Source of the DNA: Rhodoferax sp.
GTDB lineage: Bacteria; Pseudomonadota; Gammaproteobacteria; Burkholderiales; Burkholderiaceae_C
Direction: 5' to 3'
Assembly (NCBI GenBank): GCA_030683195.1
Contig: JAUXQA010000321.1
Span: 1-9,172 of the forward strand
Length of the DNA: 9,172 bases
Shown here: piece after piece, positions 1 to 5,922 of the stretch
Numbering within the stretch: position 1 is the first letter of the stretch
Layout of the letters: each line of letters opens with the position of its first letter
Made by a program: the position numbers and the translations under genes
The notes under the pieces: generated by a model
Databases searched by the model: none
What the model was told of the DNA's origin: nothing
The model's input: only the letters and a program-made list of their open reading frames with translations

Positions 1-286
1 TCTTGCCTACTGTTTTTTCTGCCGGTGCAATGCCTGCGCAATTCACCAGGCCCATGAGCTTGCCCATGGACACGGCTTTGGCGACAACGGCCTGGCCGTC
101 GGCTTCGTTGCTGACATCGCATTTGACAAACGCGCCGCCAATCTCTTGAGCAACGGTTTCGCCCCTCTCGGCTTGCATGTCCGCAATGACGACCTTGCCG
201 CCAAGGGTCGCCAATCTGCGAGCGGTACCTTCGCCCAAACCCGAAGCTCCGCCAGTGACGATGAATACTTTGCCTGCGATGTCCAT
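1..286 (-). CDS. HSD10-like short-chain dehydrogenase, 5' part only (3-hydroxyacyl-CoA / 2-methyl-3-hydroxybutyryl-CoA dehydrogenase type)
   Basis: This gene runs off the left edge; 95 N-terminal residues are visible, reading from the ATG at 286. They form the NAD-binding half of a classical SDR: TGGASGLG at residues 11-18, an acidic residue after the second strand (AD36M) that favours NAD(H) over NADP(H), CDVS at 56-59, and NCAG at 82-85 followed by IAPAEKTVGK. The catalytic Ser-Tyr-Lys half lies outside the window. The IADMQ and VNCAGIAPAEKT segments resemble bacterial proteins of the HSD10 (type 2 3-hydroxyacyl-CoA dehydrogenase) group, which oxidise 2-methyl-3-hydroxybutyryl-CoA in isoleucine breakdown. 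The substrate is an inference; the SDR fold is certain. An AGGA ribosome-binding site at 293-296 (minus strand) sits 6 bases before the ATG, supporting this start. A LiuR-like palindrome at 311-326 fits a role in branched-chain acyl-CoA catabolism. Confidence 0.85.
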   Translation of the reverse strand, partial: MDIAGKVFIVTGGASGLGEGTARRLATLGGKVVIADMQAERGETVAQEIGGAFVKCDVSNEADGQAVVAKAVSMGKLMGLVNCAGIAPAEKTVGK

Positions 287-304
287 ATGATTTCCTGAGG
301 TAGC

Positions 305-326
305 TTGACGTTGACGTAAACGTCAA
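305..326. promoter_or_regulatory. LiuR-like (MerR-family) operator upstream of the HSD10-like SDR
   Basis: TTGACGTAAACGTCAA at 311-326 is a perfect inverted repeat of TTGACGT/ACGTCAA with two central bases. A third half-site, TTGACGT at 305-311, abuts it in direct orientation. The site lies 25 bases upstream of the SDR ATG and just downstream of a possible minus-strand -10 (CATAAT, complement of 326-331). The form matches, as I remember it, the motif reported for LiuR, the MerR-family regulator of branched-chain amino acid degradation in proteobacteria. The palindrome is directly visible; the regulator identity is inferred from motif shape plus the predicted function of the downstream gene. 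Confidence 0.55.
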
Positions 327-389
327 TTATGGCGCAGCCATTTCAGAAAATATTTTGATCGCCTTGTATATTGGTCTGAAAATCATGGC

Positions 390-395
390 TATAAT
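390..395 (+). promoter_or_regulatory. Promoter -10 element of tRNA-Val
   Basis: A consensus TATAAT at 390-395 lies 20 bases before the first base of tRNA-Val, placing the transcript start around 401-403. The -35 is not convincing: TTGTAT at 364-369 would need a 20-base spacer, and TATATT at 367-372 has correct 17-base spacing but a poor match. The assignment rests on the perfect -10 and its distance from the tRNA. Confidence 0.55.
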
Positions 396-415
396 TTGAG
401 GCTTGGGATAGTTAA

Positions 416-492
416 AGGCGCATAGCTCAGCTGGTTAGAGCACCACCTTGACATGGTGGGGGTCGTTGGTTCGAGTCCAATTGCGCCTACCA
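416..492 (+). tRNA. tRNA-Val (anticodon GAC)
   Basis: A complete 77-base cloverleaf with encoded CCA. The acceptor stem AGGCGCA pairs perfectly with TGCGCCT. The D stem is GCTC/GAGC, the anticodon stem CCACC/GGTGG encloses loop TTGACAT giving anticodon GAC (reads GUC and GUU), the variable loop is GGGTC, and the T arm is GTTGG-TTCGAGT-CCAAT with one G-U pair. CCA is at 490-492. It is divergent from the HSD10-like SDR and 134 bases upstream of phaR, with no T-run terminator between, so read-through into phaR is possible. Confidence 0.97.
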
Positions 493-543
493 AGATACTC
501 CGGTAAGGGTGACCAGCCTTTATTAGTAAGCGAGATATCTTGG
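490..543 (+). repeat. Long inverted repeat in the tRNA-Val trailer
   Basis: CCAAGATA (490-497), beginning inside the tRNA CCA end, is perfectly complementary to TATCTTGG (536-543). The stem continues inward as CTC (498-500) with GAG (532-534) if A535 is bulged. No T-tract follows, so it is not an intrinsic terminator. It may be a processing or insulating hairpin for the tRNA 3' trailer. The right arm adjoins a possible phaR promoter. Confidence 0.45.
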
Positions 544-565
544 AATACAGCAGATAAGTACTCCC

Positions 566-593
566 TAAAATGTGTTGCGGTGCAACGCAGCAA
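566..593 (+). promoter_or_regulatory. phaR promoter region with a PhaR-like palindrome
   Basis: A likely -10, TAAAAT (566-571), is followed at once by GTTGCGGTGCAAC (574-586), a 5-base inverted repeat GTTGC/GCAAC with three central bases, and then by a further GCAGCAA (587-593). PhaR proteins are known to bind TGC/GCA-type dyads and to repress their own genes and phaP. The position over the expected transcript start fits autorepression. The palindrome is visible; PhaR binding is inferred. No good -35 is seen (TTGGAA at 540-545 would be 20 bases away). Confidence 0.5.
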
Positions 594-626
594 TTTCTCG
601 GTTTAGCACTGAGTCGGAGTAAGTTC

Positions 627-1160
627 ATGGCAAGTTCAAAAACCGCTGATGGCAGTTCTGTGCAGCGAGTCATAAAAAAATACCCTAATAGACGACTCTA
701 TGATACGGATACGTCCAGTTACATCACGCTGGCGGAGGTCAAGCAATTGGTTATGGATAGCGAGTCGTTCGTGGTCCGCGATGTTAAAACCGGCGAAGAC
801 CTGACCCGCAGCATCCTGCTTCAAATCATTCTCGAAGAAGAGGCCAACGGCTCACCCATGTTCACGGCGCCCGTGCTGGCTAGTGTGATCCGTTTTTACG
901 GCCACACCATGCAAGGGTTCATGGGAGGCTATCTTGAGAAAAACATTCAGTCGCTTATGGATGTCCAGACGCGTTTTGGGGAGCAATCCAAAGGGTTGTC
1001 GCCCGAGATGTGGAGTCAGTTTGTGGCAATGCAGTCCCCTGTGCTGCAAGCCCTGATGGGCGGCAACCTTGAGCAATCAAAAAGCATGCTGGTGCAAATG
1101 CAGGAGCAAATGCAAAAGCAGACAGGCCAGATGCTTGGGGCATTCGGAATCAAGCGATAA
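627..1160 (+). CDS. phaR: Polyhydroxyalkanoate synthesis repressor PhaR
   Basis: A 177-residue cytoplasmic DNA-binding regulator that senses PHB and represses phasin (phaP) and its own gene; when PHB accumulates it binds the polymer and releases DNA. Residues 14-74 form the PHB/PHA accumulation DNA-binding domain, with the hallmark RVIKKYPNRRLYDT and SYITL, then a helical polymer-binding segment around 77-110 (MFTAPVLASVIRFYGHTMQG). The C-terminal third is rich in Met and Gln (NLEQSKSMLVQMQEQMQKQ) and probably forms an amphipathic coil. I chose the ATG at 627 because GGAG at 616-619 lies 7 bases before it; the upstream in-frame ATG at 570 would put the operator-like palindrome inside the coding region. 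phaR is followed 29 bases later by rimO, so the two may share a transcript, although their functions are not obviously linked. Confidence 0.95.
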   Translation: MASSKTADGSSVQRVIKKYPNRRLYDTDTSSYITLAEVKQLVMDSESFVVRDVKTGEDLTRSILLQIILEEEANGSPMFTAPVLASVIRFYGHTMQGFMGGYLEKNIQSLMDVQTRFGEQSKGLSPEMWSQFVAMQSPVLQALMGGNLEQSKSMLVQMQEQMQKQTGQMLGAFGIKR

Positions 1161-1189
1161 GCAGCGGTGAACGCTGAACCAATCAATAT

Positions 1190-2584
1190 ATGAGTGAAGT
1201 CATCACAAAAACCAACGCCGCGCCCAAAGTCGGATTCGTCAGCCTGGGTTGTGCCAAAGCACTGACCGACTCCGAACTCATCCTCACGCAACTCAGTGCA
1301 GAGGGATACCAAACCTCCAACACGTTTGAGGGTGCCGACCTGGTGATCGTCAATACGTGTGGTTTCATCGACGATGCCGTCAAGGAGAGTCTGGACACCA
1401 TTGGTGAGGCCTTGGCGGCTAATGGAAAAGTAATTGTTACCGGTTGTCTCGGTGCCAAAGCAGGCGATGGAGGAGGCAACCTAGTGCGGCAAATGCACCC
1501 CAGCGTGCTGGCCGTTACGGGTCCGCAGGCAACGCAAGAGGTGATGGATGCGGTCCATGCCAATTTGCCCAAGCCTCACGATCCGTTTATCGATCTGGTC
1601 CCGAATGCCTTTGGCGTGGCTGGGATCAAACTGACGCCACGGCATTACGCCTATATCAAGATCAGCGAGGGCTGCAATCACCGCTGCACGTTCTGCATCA
1701 TCCCGTCCATGCGGGGTGACTTGGTATCGCGCCCGATCGGTGATGTGCTGAAGGAAGCCCGCGCCTTATTTGAAGGGGGTGTGAAAGAGTTGCTGGTGAT
1801 CAGCCAGGACACATCGGCTTATGGTGTGGATGTGAAGTACGTCACCGGGTTTTGGGATGGCAGACCTATCAAGACCCGTATGCTGGAGCTGGTTCAGGCT
1901 TTGGGCGATATGGCCGAGGGGTACGGAGCCTGGGTGCGTTTGCATTATGTCTACCCCTACCCGAGCGTTGACGATGTCATTCCGCTGATGGCTACCGGCA
2001 AGGTGTTGCCCTACCTTGATGTGCCCATGCAGCACAGCCATCCCGATGTGCTCAGACGCATGAAGCGCCCTGCGAGCGGTGAACGCAATTTGGAGCGAAT
2101 CCAGCGGTGGCGCGAAATTTGTCCGGAAATTGTTGTTCGCAGCACGTTCATTGCTGGGTTTCCGGGTGAAACGGAAGAAGAGTTTTCAAATTTGCTGGAT
2201 TTCATGCGGGAAGCCAGGATTGACCGTGCCGGTTGCTTTGCCTACAGTGCGGTGCCTGGCGCGTTGGCCAACGATTTGCCGGGCATGTTGCCGATTGAGT
2301 TGCGCGAAGAGCGGCGAGCTCGCTTCATGGCGGTAGCGGAGGCGGTTTCTGCGGCCAAGTTGCAGCAACGGATCGGTGCCACGATGCAGGTACTGGTGGA
2401 TTCTGCACCGGCTTTGGGTAAAAAAGGTGGCATTGGACGCTCATACGCCGATGCGCCGGAGATTGATGGCGTTGTGAAGCTTCTGCCGCCCGAGAAAATT
2501 AGCAAGACATTGAAAGTGGGTGAATTCACCAAAGCGCGCATCGTTGGCACACAGGGTCATGATCTTGTGGCCCAGCCCTTCTGA
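1190..2584 (+). CDS. rimO: Ribosomal protein S12 (aspartyl) methylthiotransferase RimO
   Basis: A 464-residue radical-SAM enzyme that adds a methylthio group to a conserved aspartate of ribosomal protein S12. The N-terminal UPF0004 domain carries the three auxiliary-cluster cysteines C21 (GCAK), C57 (NTCGF) and C86 (TGCLG). The radical-SAM cluster motif C162-x3-C166-x2-C169 follows (EGCNHRCTFC), then HYVYPYP, the PYLDVPMQHS motif and FIAGFPGETEEEF. A TRAM domain spans roughly 398-464. Length is normal for the family. RimO usually has GCPK around the first cysteine; here the proline is alanine. ATG 1190 is the only sensible start: a stop lies in frame at 1175. There is no recognisable Shine-Dalgarno within 12 bases of it, only a small CAGCG/CGCTG hairpin at 1162-1176. 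Translation may depend on coupling to phaR or on S1-type unstructured binding. Confidence 0.97.
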   Translation: MSEVITKTNAAPKVGFVSLGCAKALTDSELILTQLSAEGYQTSNTFEGADLVIVNTCGFIDDAVKESLDTIGEALAANGKVIVTGCLGAKAGDGGGNLVRQMHPSVLAVTGPQATQEVMDAVHANLPKPHDPFIDLVPNAFGVAGIKLTPRHYAYIKISEGCNHRCTFCIIPSMRGDLVSRPIGDVLKEARALFEGGVKELLVISQDTSAYGVDVKYVTGFWDGRPIKTRMLELVQALGDMAEGYGAWVRLHYVYPYPSVDDVIPLMATGKVLPYLDVPMQHSHPDVLRRMKRPASGERNLERIQRWREICPEIVVRSTFIAGFPGETEEEFSNLLDFMREARIDRAGCFAYSAVPGALANDLPGMLPIELREERRARFMAVAEAVSAAKLQQRIGATMQVLVDSAPALGKKGGIGRSYADAPEIDGVVKLLPPEKISKTLKVGEFTKARIVGTQGHDLVAQPF

Positions 2585-2590
2585 ATTGCA

Positions 2591-2623
2591 GTCCTTGAGA
2601 ATAGTATTCACTAATTCAAGGAC
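2591..2623 (+). repeat. Hairpin after the rimO stop codon
   Basis: GTCCTTGA (2591-2598) pairs with TCAAGGAC (2616-2623), with a smaller GAATA/TATTC stem nested in the loop (2599-2609). It begins 6 bases after the rimO stop. On the plus strand it is followed by an A-rich run rather than T, so it is more likely a 3'-end stabilising hairpin than a terminator by itself. Confidence 0.55.
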
Positions 2624-2624
2624 A

Positions 2625-2664
2625 ACAAAAAAGCTGCTAGAAGTCTTGCGACCTTTAGCAGCTT
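2625..2664 (-). terminator. Second intrinsic terminator of tRNA-Leu, weakly bidirectional
   Basis: AAGCTGCTA (2631-2639) and TAGCAGCTT (2656-2664) form a perfect 9-bp stem with a 16-base loop. Read on the minus strand, it is followed by a T-run (complement of the six As at 2627-2632). Read on the plus strand it is followed by GTTT, a weaker signal that could end the phaR-rimO transcript. Confidence 0.7.
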
Positions 2665-2670
2665 GTTTGC

Positions 2671-2706
2671 AAAAAAAGACTGGAAACCATTATTTTTGGT
2701 TTCCAG
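2671..2706 (-). terminator. First intrinsic terminator of tRNA-Leu
   Basis: CTGGAAACC (2680-2688) and GGTTTCCAG (2698-2706) form a perfect 9-bp stem with a 9-base A/T loop. On the minus strand the stem is followed by TC and seven Ts (complement of 2671-2677). It starts 14 bases past the tRNA-Leu 3' end, a classical intrinsic terminator. Confidence 0.8.
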
Positions 2707-2719
2707 AATTCATTTATAT

Positions 2720-2804
2720 TGGTGCCCGGAAGAGGACTCGAACCTCCACACCTTTCGGCACACGGACCTGAACCGTGCGCGTCTACCAATTCCGCCATCC
2801 GGGC
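2720..2804 (-). tRNA. tRNA-Leu (anticodon CAG)
   Basis: An 85-base class II tRNA with encoded CCA (complement of 2720-2722). The acceptor stem GCCCGGA pairs with TCCGGGC. The D loop contains GGTAGA, the anticodon stem CACGG/CCGTG encloses loop TTCAGGT giving anticodon CAG (reads CUG, the main Leu codon in such genomes), and a long variable arm (TGCCGAAAGGTGT) marks it as Leu. The T arm carries TTCGAGT. It is convergent with rimO and divergent from rnr. Confidence 0.97.
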
Positions 2805-2821
2805 ATCACAGGAAAGAGAGA

Positions 2822-2827
2822 ATTATA
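2822..2827 (-). promoter_or_regulatory. Promoter -10 element of tRNA-Leu
   Basis: A consensus TATAAT on the minus strand (ATTATA on plus at 2822-2827), 17 bases upstream of the mature tRNA 5' end. No convincing -35 is present at 16-18 bases. The element lies within the leader, or possibly the very first codons, of the divergent rnr. Confidence 0.5.
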
Positions 2828-2853
2828 TCAAGAATATTAGCCAAACCAGCGGC

Positions 2854-5127
2854 TTGCTGGAAGAATTTGAAGGAATCGTTCAAGGGCACCGTGATGGTCA
2901 TGGTTTTGTAACCCGTGACGACGGCCAATCCGATATCTACCTGCCGCCCAACGAGATGCGTGCGGTGCTGCACAAAGACCATGTCAAAGTGCGGATTGTC
3001 CGCAGCGACCGCAAGGGTCGTCCCGAAGGCCGGGTGGTGGAAATTACCGAAAGATCCAAACAGCCCATCATCGGTCGCCTGCTGCAGGAGAGTGGTATCT
3101 GGATCGTGGTGCCCGAAGACAAGTGCTACGGGCAGGATGTGTTGATTCCCAAGACGGCCACCGGTTCAGCCAAGCCGGGGCAAGTTGTTGTCGTTGAATT
3201 GACCGAGCCGCCGTCGCTTTATGGCCAGCCAGTCGGGCGGGTCAAGGAAATTTTGGGTGAGATCGACGATCCCGGTATGGAGATTGAGATTGCGGTGCGA
3301 AAGTTCAGCGTGCCGCATGAATTTTCTGAAGCCTGTATCGCGCTGGCCCGCACTTTGCCGGAGGCGGTACGCCCGCAGGATAAATTGCACCGTGTGGATC
3401 TGACCGATGTGGCGTTGGTGACGATTGATGGAGAGGATGCTCGGGACTTTGACGACGCGGTGTACTGCGAGCCGGCCAAGATTGGCAAGGGCAAATCAGC
3501 CATCAAGGGATGGCGACTCTTGGTAGCCATTGCAGATGTCAGTCACTATGTTGAGAATGGCTCTGCCATCGATGTGGATGCTTATGACCGGGCCACCAGC
3601 GTTTACTTCCCGCGCCGGGTGATCCCGATGTTGCCTGAGAAACTGTCCAACGGCTTGTGCTCACTCAATCCCGAAGTTGAACGCCTGTGCATGGTGTGCG
3701 ACATGATGGTGACTGAAGATGGTGAGGTATCAGCCTACCAGTTTTACCCGGCTGTGATGTGGAGCCATGCTCGTTTCACTTACAACGAAGTCGCGGCCAT
3801 TTTGTCCAACACCCGGGGCCCGGAGGCGCTCAAGCGCAAAGACCGTGTGAATGATCTGGTGAATCTGCACGATGTATATCAAGCCTTGTTGAAGTCCCGA
3901 GCGCGCCGTGGCGCTGTGGATTTTGAGACCGTGGAGACGCAAATTGTGTGTGATGAAGTGGGGCGGATTGAAAAAATCATCCCTCGAACCCGCAACGATG
4001 CGCACAAGCTGATTGAAGAGGCGATGCTGGCTGCCAATGTGTGCAGCGCCGACTTCATTGCCCAGAGCAAACACGCCGGGCTGTTCAGGGTGCATCAAGG
4101 CCCGACACCAGAGAAAAAAGAAATCCTGCGCAATTACCTCAAGGTGACCGGGGTGGGTCTGACCATCAGCGACGATCCTTCACCCGGTGAATTTCAGGCC
4201 ATTGCCAACGCCACCAAGGACCGTCCGGACGCGCAGCAGATTCACTCCATGCTGCTGCGTGCGATGCAGCAGGCTATTTACACGCCTGTGAACGAGGGAC
4301 ACTTTGGTCTGGCCTTTGAGGCTTACACCCATTTCACCAGCCCGATTCGCCGTTACCCTGACTTGCTGGTACACCGGGTGATCAAGGCGATTCTGGCTAA
4401 ATCCAAGTACCAGCTTCCGGTATTGCCCACGCCGGGCGAGGCCCATGCCAAGTTGTCGCGGCGGCTTGAAAAGGGGCTGGCAGCGCGGGTTGCGGAACCC
4501 GGCCACAAACCCAAAAAATTGACGCAGGAGACCCAGGCCTGGCAAGCCGCTGGCATGCATTGCAGTGCCAATGAACGCCGCGCCGATGAGGCCAGTCGCG
4601 ACGTGGAGGCGTGGCTCAAGTGCAAATACATGCGGGAGCATTTGGGCGAGGAATTTGCCGGCGTCGTCAGCTCCATCACCGGTTTTGGCATCTTTGTGAC
4701 CTTGGAGGCCATGTATGTCGAAGGCTTGGTGCACATCACCGAGCTCGGTGGTGAGTACTACCGCTTTGACGAGGCGCGCCAGGAGTTGCGTGGCGAACGC
4801 AGCGGCATGCGTTATGCCATTGGCACCAAGGTAATGGTTCAGGTGAGCCGGGTTGATTTGGATGGTCGGCGGATCGATTTTCGCTTGGTGCAGGAGGAGG
4901 GCGCTGCGGTGCGACCCCCGCGTGACAAAGCTGCTGCCCGCGACGGTGCCATGCAGCCTGAGGTGAGCATGGATGCCGCAAGCCGTCCGGGCAAACGTCG
5001 CAGCCCTAAAATCACTGAGCCGTTGGCGCGCTCGCCCAAATCTGCATCGGTGTCTGCAAAAGCTGCCACCAAGCCGGTTGCAGCCAAGAGCAAAGACAAG
5101 GCGAGAAAACCGCGCCGAAGAACGTGA
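2854..5127 (+). CDS. rnr: Ribonuclease R
   Basis: A processive 3'-5' exoribonuclease that degrades structured RNA and acts in rRNA, tRNA and mRNA quality control. Numbered from TTG 2854 (757 residues): first cold-shock/OB domain about 6-65 (EGIVQGHRDGHGF), second about 70-123, and the RNB catalytic domain with IDGEDARDFDDAV, whose D192, D198, D200 and D201 match the four metal-binding aspartates of E. coli RNase R. The RNB signature SPIRRYPDLLVHR is at 496-508, the S1 domain about 599-683, and a Lys/Arg/Ala-rich tail about 690-757. The N-terminal winged-helix domain of E. coli RNase R is absent. No in-frame ATG or GTG lies between the tRNA-Leu gene and the first OB domain. TTG 2854 is the only standard codon there besides CTG 2857, but it has no Shine-Dalgarno. 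AGGAAAGAGAG (2810-2820) is instead well placed for a near-cognate ATC at 2827. The function is certain; the start is not. Confidence 0.93.
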   Translation: MLEEFEGIVQGHRDGHGFVTRDDGQSDIYLPPNEMRAVLHKDHVKVRIVRSDRKGRPEGRVVEITERSKQPIIGRLLQESGIWIVVPEDKCYGQDVLIPKTATGSAKPGQVVVVELTEPPSLYGQPVGRVKEILGEIDDPGMEIEIAVRKFSVPHEFSEACIALARTLPEAVRPQDKLHRVDLTDVALVTIDGEDARDFDDAVYCEPAKIGKGKSAIKGWRLLVAIADVSHYVENGSAIDVDAYDRATSVYFPRRVIPMLPEKLSNGLCSLNPEVERLCMVCDMMVTEDGEVSAYQFYPAVMWSHARFTYNEVAAILSNTRGPEALKRKDRVNDLVNLHDVYQALLKSRARRGAVDFETVETQIVCDEVGRIEKIIPRTRNDAHKLIEEAMLAANVCSADFIAQSKHAGLFRVHQGPTPEKKEILRNYLKVTGVGLTISDDPSPGEFQAIANATKDRPDAQQIHSMLLRAMQQAIYTPVNEGHFGLAFEAYTHFTSPIRRYPDLLVHRVIKAILAKSKYQLPVLPTPGEAHAKLSRRLEKGLAARVAEPGHKPKKLTQETQAWQAAGMHCSANERRADEASRDVEAWLKCKYMREHLGEEFAGVVSSITGFGIFVTLEAMYVEGLVHITELGGEYYRFDEARQELRGERSGMRYAIGTKVMVQVSRVDLDGRRIDFRLVQEEGAAVRPPRDKAAARDGAMQPEVSMDAASRPGKRRSPKITEPLARSPKSASVSAKAATKPVAAKSKDKARKPRRRT

Positions 5128-5163
5128 TTCCAACTTGAATGTTCAGATTTTTCACCTAAAACT

Positions 5164-5922
5164 ATGACTACAACGACTTCTAAAATCGCCATCGTGACCG
5201 GGGCTGGTACTGGTATCGGAAAAGCTGCTGCCCTCGCGCTGCTTGAGGATGGTTACCGTGTGGTGCTGGCCGGTCGGCGCGCCGAGCCGCTGGCCGAGGT
5301 TATTGCCCTGAGCGGTGCAGGTGAGCGTGCGTTGGCTGTGCCCACTGATGTATCCGATATTGATTCCGTCAGAGCTTTGTTCGAGGCTGCGGTGCAGGCG
5401 TTTGGCCGGGTGGATGTGCTGTTCAACAATGCGGGTGTCAGTGCACCGGGGATTCCGCTGGAGGATTTGACACTGGCGCAGTGGAGGAATGTGGTTGACA
5501 TCAACCTCACCGGTATGTTTTTGTGCATTCAGCAGGCGTTTCGGGTAATGAAGGCCCAGACGCCGCGGGGCGGGCGCATCATCAATAACGGCTCGATTTC
5601 GGCCACGACCCCGCGGCCTAACTCCATTGCCTACACCTCGACCAAACACGCGGTCCAGGGTTTGACCAAGTCGGCGTCGCTCGATGGTCGCAAGTACGAT
5701 ATTGCCGTGGGTCAGATCGATGTGGGCAACGCTGCAACCGACATGGCCCAGAAGATGGCTGCCGGGATTTTGCAAGCCAACGGCGATATTGCCATTGAGC
5801 CTTTGATGGATGTCAGCATCGTGGGCCAATCGGTGTTGTATATGGCGAATTTGCCGCTGGAGGCCAATGTGATGTTCCACACTGTGATGGCGACCAAAAT
5901 GCCGTTTGCAGGTCGCGGGTAG
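5164..5922 (+). CDS. SDR-family NADP-type oxidoreductase
   Basis: A complete 252-residue classical short-chain dehydrogenase, probably cytoplasmic, substrate unknown. The cofactor motif TGAGTGIG is at residues 12-19, NNAG at 88-91, and the catalytic tetrad is N114, S144, Y157, K161 (YTSTK at 157-161). The arginine pair R38-R39 after the second strand points to NADP(H). In the segment after the active site, where many SDRs have a PG motif, this protein reads GQIDVGNAATDM. It ends without the usual C-terminal GG-x-DGG signature (NVMFHTVMATKMPF instead). It starts 36 bases after rnr in the same direction and probably shares its transcript. There is no clear Shine-Dalgarno before ATG 5164, but no other in-frame start would keep the N-terminal strand. 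It belongs to a different subgroup from the SDR at the left edge, which has an acidic NAD-type residue. Confidence 0.9.
   Translation: MTTTTSKIAIVTGAGTGIGKAAALALLEDGYRVVLAGRRAEPLAEVIALSGAGERALAVPTDVSDIDSVRALFEAAVQAFGRVDVLFNNAGVSAPGIPLEDLTLAQWRNVVDINLTGMFLCIQQAFRVMKAQTPRGGRIINNGSISATTPRPNSIAYTSTKHAVQGLTKSASLDGRKYDIAVGQIDVGNAATDMAQKMAAGILQANGDIAIEPLMDVSIVGQSVLYMANLPLEANVMFHTVMATKMPFAGRG

Noticed and set aside
570..626. Upstream ATG at 570 as the phaR start
   Set aside because: It would place the promoter-like TAAAAT and the GTTGC-N3-GCAAC palindrome at or inside the start of the gene. ATG 627 has a well-spaced GGAG and matches the usual PhaR N-terminus.
389..673. Minus-strand open frame containing GAIGLEPTTPTMSRW and SNQLSYAP
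   Set aside because: This is the familiar antisense translation of a tRNA-Val gene, with no ribosome-binding site or independent support.
416..2804. The two tRNA genes as integration sites bounding a genomic island
   Set aside because: No repeated tRNA 3' end, integrase or phage-like gene is present; the genes between are ordinary housekeeping genes.
2663..2911. Plus-strand frame reading WCPEEDSNLHTFRHTDLNRARL across tRNA-Leu
   Set aside because: Antisense tRNA artefact; it continues out of frame into rnr.
4180..5133. 317-codon minus-strand open frame opposite rnr
   Set aside because: It is a codon-bias shadow of rnr; the rnr frame carries all the conserved domains and the antisense product shows no recognisable motif.
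5152..5880. 242-codon minus-strand frame opposite the SDR
   Set aside because: Mirror of the SDR coding frame, low-complexity His/Arg/Gly-rich product, no family motif.
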